A model generated the notes under the pieces. The model was not told where the DNA came from and did no database searches. It was given only the letters and a program-made list of their open reading frames with translations. This document shows, in pieces, positions 35,188-46,200 of a stretch of DNA of 64,000 nt. The position numbers were made by a program, and so were the translations under genes. Source of the stretch: Desmodesmus armatus (Eukaryota; Chlorophyta; Chlorophyceae; Sphaeropleales; Scenedesmaceae); the NCBI GenBank assembly GCA_007449985.2, contig VIIQ02000759.1, forward strand, positions 124,001 to 188,000. The letters run 5' to 3'. Positions within the stretch are counted from its first letter, which is position 1. Every line of letters starts with the position of its first letter.

Positions 35188-36849
35188 ATGCTTCGTGTCT
35201 TGCAGCGCGGTCTGGCCCCTGCATCACCTCTCTCAGTGACAGTGCTGTCCCACTCATCGCGCTACAGCAGTGTTGCAAACAGCATGAAGGCAGTTGACAT
35301 TTGAACAGCCTGGTGGACTGGAGGTCTTGAAGTATGTGGACGTCGAACAACCAGCCCCAGGCCAGGTGTGCCACCCCTGCCCGGCCCCACAGCCCCCCCC
35401 CCCCCCCCCCCGCCAAGTCAGCATGCTAGCGCTGTGGGCGCTGCAGTGTTTTCAGCAATCAAGTCATACATGCACTGCAGCGCAGAAAAGCACCATGTTT
35501 CGGCCACACCCACATTACAAGCGTCTCGGCATGCTGTCTGCATGGTCAAGTGCTGGTGGTTCAGCCCCCACACCCCCCCCCTCTCCCCGCACGCTGTGCG
35601 CGCTATGATGTTGTCAGGGTTGATGCCAATCATGCTTCCAAGCATACCAAAACACCCTACCTCTACCCATGGCAGATTCGTTGATTGTATTGTATTAATT
35701 GTATGCTCTCTGCAGGGTCAAGTGCTGGTGAAGAATGAGTACATTGGTGTCAACTTCATTGACACCTACTTCCGCTCCGGCCTGTACCCCCGGCCCTCAT
35801 TCCCTTCAGGCCTGGGCGAGGAGGGAGCAGGAACAGTGGAGGCAGTTGGGCCAGGTGAGGGGACTTCCCGTGTCTTGTCCCTGGCGATTGCCATGAGCAT
35901 GATCGCATCATGCTCATGGGACAGCTCACCATGCACCAGGTTATCCCTCTTCAATCCTTGCCCTGTGCTGTCTGGACAATGTTGCGGTAGCACTTGGCAA
36001 GCAGACTGTTTTGTTGTCAATGACCTGGAGCTGCATGCACACCACAATTTTCACGCGGATGCTATGCGATGATGTAGACTTTGACAGTAAAGGCCGCCAC
36101 CAAATGAATTGGCCACTGTGGCCGCCCACACCTCCTGCCGCACAGGTGTTGAGGGCTTGCTGCGGGCGACCGTGTCGGGTACACCACAAGGTCTCAGCTG
36201 GGTGGCAGCTACGCAGATTACACTGTAGTGCAGGAAAGGCTTGTCACGAAGCTCCCTGACAGAGTCAGCACACAAGATGCGGCGGCTGTTTTACTGCAGG
36301 GCCTGACTGCCCTCTCACAGGCCACTGTGGCTGTGGCAAATGACATCAAACAAGGCAAGTGCAATGCTAATCAGTCATCGCAAAACCCCAGCTATGAATC
36401 CCCCTCTTCTTGCAAGTAGAGCTTGATTGCAGTACAGCGGCAGGGGCTGTGCTACACACACAGTGAGTGTTGAGTCACATGAAATATGCATCTAGGATTC
36501 ACTAATTTGTAGTATATGCATCTAGGATTCACTCATTTGTAGTAAATTCTGGCTATTGCGCATTTCTTTCAGCTGCAAACACCCTGCAGATCCCCTAATT
36601 CAGCCACGTTGACTGATGTAGCACTTGCACGTGCAGGTGACTCAAGAATTGCGTTCTTTGAACGCAGCCGTCGACAAGAGCCTTCCTTGTATCTCTTTTC
36701 TATCGGCCGATGTGCATTTGTGCAGGTGACTGGGTGTTGGTGCATGCTGCTGCTGGCGGCACCGGTCAGCTGCTGACACAGATACTCAGCAGACATCTGG
36801 GTGCACGGGTGATTGGCACCACCTCAACACCTGACAAGGCTCAGCTGGC

Positions 36850-37085
36850 ACAGAGCTGTGGGGCACAGGAGGTAGGTTTGGGGTTTAGGACTAAGGGTTT
36901 GGGGTTTTGGGTTTGAAGTCCAGGTGCACTGCGCCCCAGCTCAGACAGGTTCCAGGCTGTCTGTTGACTGTGCTTTGAAGTCATCAGCTGCAGCACATTG
37001 TTGCTTATCAACTCATCCAGAAATGCATCACAGGCAATGTCAAGAGCTCTGGGGCACAGGAGGTGGGTTTGGGGTTGAGGTTTTG
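36850..37085 (+). repeat. Duplicated exon 4 end and donor in the quinone oxidoreductase
   Basis: The end of exon 4 with its donor and the TTTAGGG-like intron start (36850-36893) recurs at 37045-37085 (GGGGCACAGGAGGTGGGTTT). Flanking CAGGCTGTCTG and TCAGCTGCAGCA segments recur in the same order, giving a unit of about 190 bases. Confidence 0.82.
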
Positions 37086-38119
37086 GGGTTGAGTGTGTTT
37101 CGAAGTGCAGGCTGTCTACTGGCTGTAGTGCCTTGAAATGGTCAGCTGCAGCAGATGCGTACCTCACCAATTGTACCTGAGTCAGGATGGCATCACAGGT
37201 AGGTTCAGTTACGAGAACCGGGTACCAACAAGCTGTCACTGTGAATCACGGCTGCTGCTGATTGTTTTTGCCAAGTGCAGGTGGTGCTGTACACTCAGGA
37301 GGATGTGGTTGAGCGTGTCAAGCAGATAACTGATGGCAAGGGATTGAAGGCGGTGTATGATGGAGGTGAGAGCACCCAGACTTCTTCGGGCTCTTATAAG
37401 AGTACCTGTCCCAGTGCAAGAAAGGAGGGAGTCTCCCTTCCGGATGCATTCCTCTGTCAGCTAGAGTCTGCTTGCAGTGCCGCGACACTGGAAAAAGTGG
37501 GGAAAGTTTTCCGCAGACATCGTGCAGCTGGTACAGCTTCAAATTTTGCGCACGCTTCTGACAATGACCTTCCTAGTGCTACAGCTGCCAGCTGCCACCT
37601 TGGGCAGCATTGGTAGTTCAGAGTGTGCCAGCCTGTGGCAGCCTGCAAGTTCTGAACATTCAGTAAGCTGCACAAGTCATTCAAACTGTAACTGTTATCC
37701 TGCCTGCTGGGCCCTACCTGTGTCTTGCCGCAGTGGGCAAGGACACATTTGATGCCAGTTTGAAGTGCCTTGACTACCTGGGCTGGATGGTGTCCTTTGG
37801 TAATGCAAGCGGCAAGCCAGAGCCTCTGGACGTGCTCAGGTGAACTTAGAGACCCTAAACCCTAAGTGTTGAACATTTCCTGGCGGAGGGGGTGGAGCGA
37901 GGGGTGTTGATAGTGGAGTTGATTTGAACGCTGGCCTAAACCCTTACTCTTCACCAACTGTGCTGAATACTGACGACAAAGTGCATACAAGGTGCCGGTA
38001 CACTGGATGCACTGGTCGTCTACACATGCATACTGGGCTGCTGGGCCAATCATTGACGATGATCATGATGATCATGATGACATCATTGGGTACCTGGCTG
38101 AAGAACTAAAGGTCCCTTC

Positions 38120-38154
<35 letters not shown>

Positions 38155-38275
38155 GTCTGTCAGGTTGGGTGAGAAGTCTGTCCGGTTGATGCGGCCCTCC
38201 CTGTTCAGCACCCTAGCTTCACACCCTGACCTGGGTCGCACCCTCACGCAGCAGCTGCTAGGCCTGGTGGAACAG

Positions 38276-38670
38276 GGGGTGGTCAAACCACAGGTGCATA
38301 AGGTGAGCCTCACTCTAGGTCTGGGTGTGATTGAGCCAAGGCATTTCAATGATGATGTGCATAGCTGTTTGCACAGGCAGCTTTGTGGCGGATGCAGAAG
38401 TGTGGAAGCGGTGGGGGTTGCTCAAACCACAGGTGCACAAGGCGAGCCTCACTACTAGTGGCACAGGCTGGGCTATATCATTCAATGATATGATGCCGAT
38501 CCGTTCCACGGCATGCGGCACAGACAGCTTTTGTGTCAGAGCCCAAAAAGTGGTAAAAGCAACAATAGAGCTGGACAAGTGGCAGCGGGTAGGGGCTGGT
38601 CAAACCACAGGTGAACACGGTGAGCCTCACTGTGCTAGGCTATATCATCAATGATGTTATGCCTAGCCGT
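38276..38670 (+). repeat. Three tandem copies of the exon 7 end and donor
   Basis: The sequence TCAAACCACAGGTG with the following GTGAGCCTCACT occurs at 38284, 38421 and 38600, each followed by related TCAATGAT text. The first is the real exon 7 donor of the quinone oxidoreductase; the other two lie in intron 7 and lack acceptors. Confidence 0.85.
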
Positions 38671-38880
38671 TTGCCTGCTTTGCAATTCAACGTTAGTAAA
38701 CATTCACCATAGTGTGTATGAGATGCTACAGGTAATGTGCAACGCTGACGTGTCACGTATGCCTCACCTCCGTCGTGCCTGCAGGTGTACCCCCTTAGCC
38801 AGGCAGCAGAGGCTCAATCAGACCTTGCTGGACGCCGCACTACCGGCAAGCTGCTGCTGCGGCCTGACTACCTACTGTGA

Positions 38881-40088
38881 AGGCTCGGCAACAGGCACCC
38901 GGACTGCTGAGCAGCTTTGTACATCTGTGTGACCCTGGTACCAAACATTGCGTCACACCAAGTGATGGATGTGTGTTTGGTTGCTGTCCATACTGTCCAT
39001 GTTGTGCCATTTGGCACACTTGTGAGTCCGGTGGCATCTGCAACGTTGTTGCAACATAGCTCTGATGGCGCAGGCGCTTGTGTCTACTTGTCATACTACG
39101 GGCACACGGCAATGGCCAGTTGCCAGGTTGTGCTTCAGTGAGACAGAATGGCTTGAGATGAGGCAACCTTGTATGAAAGTCAGCAGAGGGGTTGAAGGCA
39201 AAGCTCAGACTTCAATTTTGCGAGTGTCCACACGGATGCTGCTGTGCTAGCCTAGCCTAGCAGGGATCGACTCTGTGGCTTGAGCCCCACGACAGCACAA
39301 GTGGGTGCAATTGGTGGGGGGCCCGGCTGCTGTGCAGCAGCACACATGACGGCGGAATGCTCAAAAATGCCAAGGTAATCTCAGATCGACTGTATCTCCA
39401 ATGTTGTTCCAAGGCGCTTCGAGTACTCGCACAGACACGTTGCAACAGCAGCAACGACGCCCATCAAAGTGGTCAAGCCAGGTACTCAGTGGCACCACAC
39501 ATGTACAGAAAGTCACACTTAACACTCAAGTGATGGCAGGGACCAGTCTGGTGACGCCAGTACTGCGTACACATGTCACTCCAACAGCAGCAGCAATTCG
39601 CCGCAGGTGACCAGCTTATCCTACACATCACACATGGACACTGCTGCACTACTGCACCTGCATCTGCTCTCCTTGGCCAACATCAACGGTCCCGTCAGGG
39701 ACTCCACCAAGACAGCAGCAAAGCCCAACCAGCACCGACGTTGGCCTGAGCTTGCATCGCAGCTTACTAATCAGCTTCAGCATGACAAACTCTATGCCAA
39801 TCCTGACTCTGCACATGGGGCTGATTGCTGCACTCTGCACCAGCAGCAGCTGCTGCAGTGTACCACCCGGATGATCAGGCAGTCACAGTCACCCTCGGCC
39901 CCCGTTGAGAATGACCGCCTCCACACCAATCCTGCCTCCACTCCAATCCTGCATGAAGCTGATTGCTGCACCAGCAGCAGCACCTGCCTCCACACCAATC
40001 CTGCATCAGGCTGATTGCTGCACCAGCAGCAGCAGCCGCACCAGCAGGTGATGCAACCTGTCCACCAGTCCTGCAGTAACAGTCACCC
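38881..40088. other. Convergent intergenic region, quinone oxidoreductase / TFIIF-alpha
   Basis: No coding block recognised. From 39815 to about 40060 it contains tandem units with GCTGATTGCTGCACCAGCAG (three copies). A degraded copy of the TFIIF-alpha last exon lies at 39875-39930; it would still encode VEAVILNGG. Confidence 0.55.
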
Positions 40089-43000
40089 TCAGCCGCCCTT
40101 GAGTATGACGACCTTCACACCATTGCGGGCCTCCACCTTGGCCACCTGGTAATGCAGCCAACAAAAGTGAACACGGGGACAGCGTTGTGATTGAAGGCAC
40201 AGCCTACATGTCAGTGACATCTGTGGGTTGCCAACCCTGCTTGAAGACACATCAGCTGGATCCAAAGCACACCAATAGCAGAACCATACAGGCTGCTGGT
40301 GTGCCTGCCAACAAGCTTACTAGTCAACAAAGATAAGGTACCCCATTCCTAGTCCCAGTTCCCACAGTCTGCCGTGACTTACGCATGCAACCACATGCAA
40401 TACCACACCACGGTCCCCACACCAAGACACACACTCACGCAAACCTTCTCCCTTTTCCTGGACACATCCATGCGAAACAAACATGTAACTGTCATGAATG
40501 AGTTACAGTTCAACTCAACTCCAATGGTTACACACATGCAATACCACACCACCGTCCCCACCTGCAGTATCCGCTGCTTCAGGAGTTTCTTGCCCTCCTC
40601 CCCCACCCGTACCGCGTCCAGGTGCTCGTTCAGCAGGGTGATTTGTGTGGTGGGGATGGGCCCCATCTGCTGCAGCGCCTGCGACACACCCTCGACGGTA
40701 GGCACGCCCTAGCAAGTAACACAGCACACAGCACAGCACAGGAAAGCCCCTCAGACAGCACACCAAACGATGCTGATACACAATCAGACCAGCCGCACAA
40801 GTGTCGCCTCACGCACATGTGACCACAGCATCTTGGACAGTCACACCCACAAACATACGCACTTGTTGAGCCTGTCGTCACGACATGCACTTGAAGGTTG
40901 GAACTCATGTGTTCAACACATGGTTGAGTGCTGTACAAGCGTCAGCTGGCAACCATGAGAGTGTCCATTTTCCATGCATATATTGCAAACCAAACTTTCA
41001 AGCTGCAGCTGCGTGTGCGTGAACTTCGTGCCCAGCAGATTTGAAAAGGAAAGTGATGCAGACCAGCCACGTACCTGCGCATCCAGCTGCTCAGGCCGCC
41101 ACCTGTAAGCTGCCAGCGAGCCACCCCCTGCTGCAGCACCACCAGCACCGGCAGCAGCGGCGGCTGCACCTGCTGCTGCAACAGCAGCCCCCGCTGCTGC
41201 AGCATCCTCCCTCTTCCGCTTGGGGGCAGTGCTGCCGGGTGGTGGGGTCCTGCAGGTAATCATGCGTGTGTTGGTGTCGCAGCTTTCAACAGGGCAGAAC
41301 CTGGCCGCTGGTGCCATGCAGTGAGCCCTAGTTTGTTTTTATTTATTGTTTGATCTGATGCATTTTGTGGCTGGGGGCCCTGGTGCACGAGGCTGTTGAT
41401 GGTCCATGCGAGCTGACATGCCCCCCCCCCCCCACCTTGTGCGACCACCAGCCAGGCAACCAACCCTGATATCAGATGTAGATATATGGAAGAGTGGACA
41501 CACTCACCTGCGGGGGGCAGCCCCTGGGGGAGGAGTCTTCTTGCTGCCCGCTGCTGCCGCTGCTTTGCTCCCCAGCGGGGGTGTGCTGCCGCGCCTGTTG
41601 GCCCCCAGGGGTGGGGTGGCTCTGCTGCCTCCTGCTGATGCTGTGCTGCCTAGCGGGGGTGTGGCAAGGCGAGAGGGCGCTGGGGAGCGGTCTCTGCCGG
41701 GGGGCCCCACTGAGCCCTTTCGCCGCTTGGCTGGCTGTTGGCTCAGATCGTGCTGCAGGCAGCAGGGTATGGGGTGAGAGGGGTGTGAGGGGTTTGAGGT
41801 GAGCAGGGGGGTGGGACGGGGGCCTCAGCTGTGACATAGGGTGCAGCTCACAGTGTTGCCTAGGGGGGGTCTGGCAAGGCATGAGGGGGCTGGGGAGCGG
41901 TCTCTGCCAGGGGGCCCCACTGAGCCCTTTCGCCGCTTGGCTGGCTGTTGGCTCAAATCGTGCTGCGGACACTATGGCATGAGGGTGTGAGGTGAGCAGA
42001 GGGGGAGGGGGGGGGGGTCTCAGCTGTGGCATGGGGTGCAGCCTTGGGTGCTGCCTAGCGGGGGTGTGGCAAGGCGAGAGGGGGTTGGGGAGCGGTCTTT
42101 GCCAGGGGGCTCCACTGAGCCCTTTCGACGCTTGGCTGGCTGTTGGCTCAAATCGTGCTGCGGGCAGCAGGGTATGGGGGTGCGGGGGTGTGAGGTGGGA
42201 GGGAGGGTGAGGTAGGGAGCGGCATGGTAAAACATAGTTGGGTAGCTGGGGGTGCTGGGGTTGGTCCAGGAGGGAGTGTGGCAATGCGCTAGGGAGCTGG
42301 GGAGGGGTCCCTCAGTCACTGTACTGTACTGTACTGTACTGTGCTGTACTATCCTGTACTATGCTGTCCTGTCACCATCCCTGCCTCACCTCAGCAGCCA
42401 GCCTGTCCATCTAGGTCAACGACCTCTCCTATCATCAGCCACTGTACTGTACTGTACTATGCTGTATGGTCACCTTCCCTGCCCCACCCATAGTTGGGTA
42501 GTTGGCGGTGCTGGGCAGGGTCTAGAAGAGGTGTGGCGCCACAGCGCCATGCTGTGCCGGCACAGCGCTAGGGAGCTGAGGAGCGGTCCCTCAGTCGCTG
42601 TACTATGCTGTGATATGCTGTACTGTCACCCTCCCTGCCTCACCTCGGCAGCCAGCCTGTCCAGGTCCACGTCCTCTCCTATCATCTCCTCATCATCCGC
42701 CACACTCTCACTCTCAACACTGCCACCCTGAGAGGCCTGGCTGGGAACAGCAGCAGCAGCAGCAGCACCTACACACATGCACACACATGGCAAGATGCAA
42801 TGGCCGCTTACAAGTTTTCCACTTGTTGGCGCACAGGTTCAGCTTGTAGCAATTGATTGATTGCAAGCTGAACTCGATCCAGTCGTCTGGTATGATTGCG
42901 GCAAGCACTCAAGCAAACCCCACGCTGACCAGGGTTTACATAAATGGCTCTGGCTCCCTTGTGGGTCGCTCAGCTTTAGCTGAGCCAATTGGTGTAACTG

Positions 43001-43238
43001 TAGCTGTATGATATGCCAACAGCCTCACCTGCCGCACCAGCCGCCGCAGCCGCCTCCCCTTCAGGCTTGTCCTCCTCTGGCTCCTTCTTCTCCTCCTCCT
43101 CTTCCTCCTCCTCAAGACCTGGCGGTCAGCAGAAGCGAGGTGGACGTGAAGCGGACAGGCACAAATGGAAGGCAGCAAACGTGCATGCAAGCATGCAGGC
43201 GGGCAGGCAAGTAGAAGTGATGGCAGGCAGGCAGATAT

Positions 43239-43270
<32 letters not shown>

Positions 43271-46200
43271 CACGATCAAATCCTCAACTCATTGTTCCTT
43301 GGCCATAGCACCCTTGCTCGGTGAAGCACAGTGTGATGTTGTGACACATGTGACTTTCATGGACAAGTCCAAGCAACAGACATTCCCCCCTTCTTCTGAA
43401 CAGCTGCCATGTACAGCTAGTGCGCGGCGCATTCAGCCTAGCTTGACTTGGAAACTACAACATGGGCAAACGCAGGCAGGATGCAATGGTCAAGAGAACA
43501 CTCCGTCAGCCCCTCACCTAGCTTCTTCCTCATTCCTGGGTCATCCGGCTGCTCCTCCTCGTCGCTGGCCCCCTGGTACAGGTCATCATCCGCGTTATCC
43601 TCAATGTACTCCCAGTCAGCATCCTGAGAGTGAGTGAGTGAGTGAGTGAGTGAGTGAGTGAGTGATTGGAGGGCTGAGTGAGTGAATGACTGAGTGAGTG
43701 ACTGAGTGAGTGAGTACATAATTGAGTGAGTCAGCAACTGTTTCAGTGAGTGATTGAATCAGTGGCAAGCCATCCCCAACCTCCACTGGTGCATGCAAGC
43801 TGCTGACTGTGCAGGCAAATCCTTACCTCCACTGGTGCTGCAGGCCTCAGCTCATCCTCCTCCCCTGCAAAGATATCCTCAGGCACCTCGTCTTCGGGAA
43901 TCTCCAGATCACCAGCATCCTTGCCTGCAGGAGACAGCCGCAAGCACAGGCAGGATGGCGGAAGGGGAAGCAGGCACACAGCAGCAGTGCGGTGCAGGGG
44001 TGCTGTGACCTGAAGAAGGCTGGCACTACTAGGGCTGCTAACCGATATCACTCCACAATGACCAAGCACCTTTACATGTCTACGCACACCTTGCAACACT
44101 TCATTGTGCAGATGCACTGCGAACACCACAGCATGCAGTAAAGCTCTGCCTCCTCCTCAAACACTCCACTAAAACAGGCGCCAAGCAGGCTTGTCACTCA
44201 CCCCCCTTCTTGCCCTTGCCAGCCCCCTTGGTCAACCCCTTCTAGTCCTTTGCAGGGCCCTTCTTGCGCGTGCTGCCGTCCGGCCCTTCACCCCCTGTGA
44301 GGCCCCAACTTTCATCCGAGCCCTCCTCATCGTCGCTGTGGCCCTGCACCAGCTCGCCGCACCCACCACCCACCCACGCTCATGCACCAACCCCACCAAC
44401 CCATGCGCTGACAGGTTTGCAACTTCTGCCAACGCACCCCAAGCCACTCACCCCTTTTCTTGCCCTTGCCAGCCCCCTTGGCTGCCCCCTTCTAGTCCTT
44501 TGCAGGGCCCTTCTTGCGCGTGCTGCCGTCCGGCCCTTCACCCCCTGTGAGGCCCCAACTTTCATCCGAGCCCTCCTCATCGTCGCTGTGGCCCTGCACC
44601 AGCTCGCCGCACCCACCACCCACCCACGCTCATGCACCAACCCCACCAACCCATGCGCTGACAGGTTTGCAACTTCTGCCAACGCACCCCAAGCCACTCA
44701 CCCCTTTTCTTGCCCTTGCCAGCCCCCTTGGCTGCCCCCTTCTTGTCCTTTGCAGGGCCCTTCTTGCGTGTGCTGCCGTCCGGACCCTCCCCCCAGCCTT
44801 CATCCGAGCCCTCATCATTGCTGTGGCCCTGCACCAGCTCGCCACACCCACCACCCGCCCGTGCGCAAGCACTGCCCCATGCGCCAACAGGTTCGTAACT
44901 TCTGCCAATGCACCCCAAGCCACTCACCCCCTTTCTTGCCCTTGCCAGCCCCCTTGGCTGCCCCCTTCTTGTCCTTTGCAGGGCCCTTCTTGCGCGTGCT
45001 GCCGTCCGGGCCCTCCCCCCAGCCTTCCTCTGAGCCCTCCTCATCATCGCTGTGGCCCTGCACCAGCTTGCCCTGCGTTGTGGTGCCCCCGTACTTCACT
45101 GACAGCTCAGCAACCTTGGCACTGTCAAACAAGGGCTGCAGGACACAGCAGGGGTGGGGGTGGGCGGGGTGGAGTGCTGAAGTGCGGGGTGGATGTGTTG
45201 AAAAGGTGGGTGGGGGTGTGTTGCAGGCGGCGGTGGAAGCGTGACAGAACAAGTTCATCGGAGCCCATCTCTTCAGTGCTGTGGCCCTGCACCAGCTTGC
45301 CCAAAGTGTACTGCCCTGTGTTGTGGTGCCCCCGTACTTAACTGACAGCTCAGCAACCTTGGCACTGTCAAACAAGGGCTGCGGGACAAAGCAGGACGGG
45401 CGAGGGGGTGGGCGGGGTGGAGTGTAAGGACGTGTTGAAAAGGTGGGTTGGGGGATGTTGCAGGCGACAGTGGAAATGTGACAGGACCTAGTGCAACCCC
45501 CTTATTGCATCTCAGCTTGTTGATGCCCAACACCAGCCTGGCCTGTGTTGTGGTGCCCCCGTACTTGACTGACAGCTCAGCAACCTTGGCACTGTCAAAC
45601 AAGGGCTGCGGGACAAAGGAGGATGTGGTTGAGCGGGGGGGGGGGGGGGGGAGCAGGGTTGTTGTCAGGATATGTGGGGCTGGCAACGTTGTGATAGCGT
45701 GCAAGGACAGGATGTAACCCTTCATTAAGGGCCCCCTTAGGCCTTATTGACACCGTGTCGCCACACCAGACTGCCCAGCGGTGCGGTGCCCCTGTACTTG
45801 ACTGAGAGCTTTGCAGCTTTGGTCTTGTCAAACAAGGGCTGCAGGACAGGGGTGGACCTGATGCAACATGTCTCCATTGCAGCTGCTGCCGCCGCCTCAA
45901 GCATATTCTGTAACCATCCTGGGCACCTCTTTGGGCGATGTATAATCAATCCTGCTAGCAGTTGGGGACTTAGGGTTGGGTGGACAGGTGCTGATCAGCT
46001 CCCAGACTAGGAGGCTCCCATCTACTCACCGCCACATCCTCCTGCAGCTTCTTCTCGCTGCAGCTGCTGTCGGCGACCCCTGCATCTGCTGTCATCCCCA
46101 ACTGCTGACAACCTCCTCTCCTTGTGGGGTATAATGAAAAACATCGATGACTTGTGCTAGCATATGGGGGCAGGGGTGGGGTTCGTCAAGGCTGATTAGC

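Larger units (their letters stand above)
35188..38880 (+). pseudogene. Quinone oxidoreductase (zeta-crystallin type) with two frameshifts
   Basis: NADPH:quinone reductase of the medium-chain dehydrogenase family, zinc-free type. Exons: 35188-35365, 35716-35854, 36146-36354, 36726-36871, 37281-37365, 37734-37839, 38164-38293, 38785-38880. A basic, Ser-rich N-terminus looks like an organelle-targeting peptide. Family blocks: FEQPGGLEVLKYV, GVNFIDTYFRSGLYP, PSGLGEEGAGTVEAVGPG, SYADYTVVQERL, the nucleotide-binding AAAGGTGQLLTQ, VVERVKQITDGKG, LGWMVSFGNASG, MRPSLFSTL, KLLLRPDYLL-stop. The frame breaks twice: one extra base near 35297-35300, just after MKAV, and one missing base in exon 3 near 36160, before AAGDRVGYTT. 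Together they cancel. All splice sites are intact; intron 3 uses GC-AG. It may be a recent pseudogene or a good gene with assembly errors. Confidence 0.85.
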
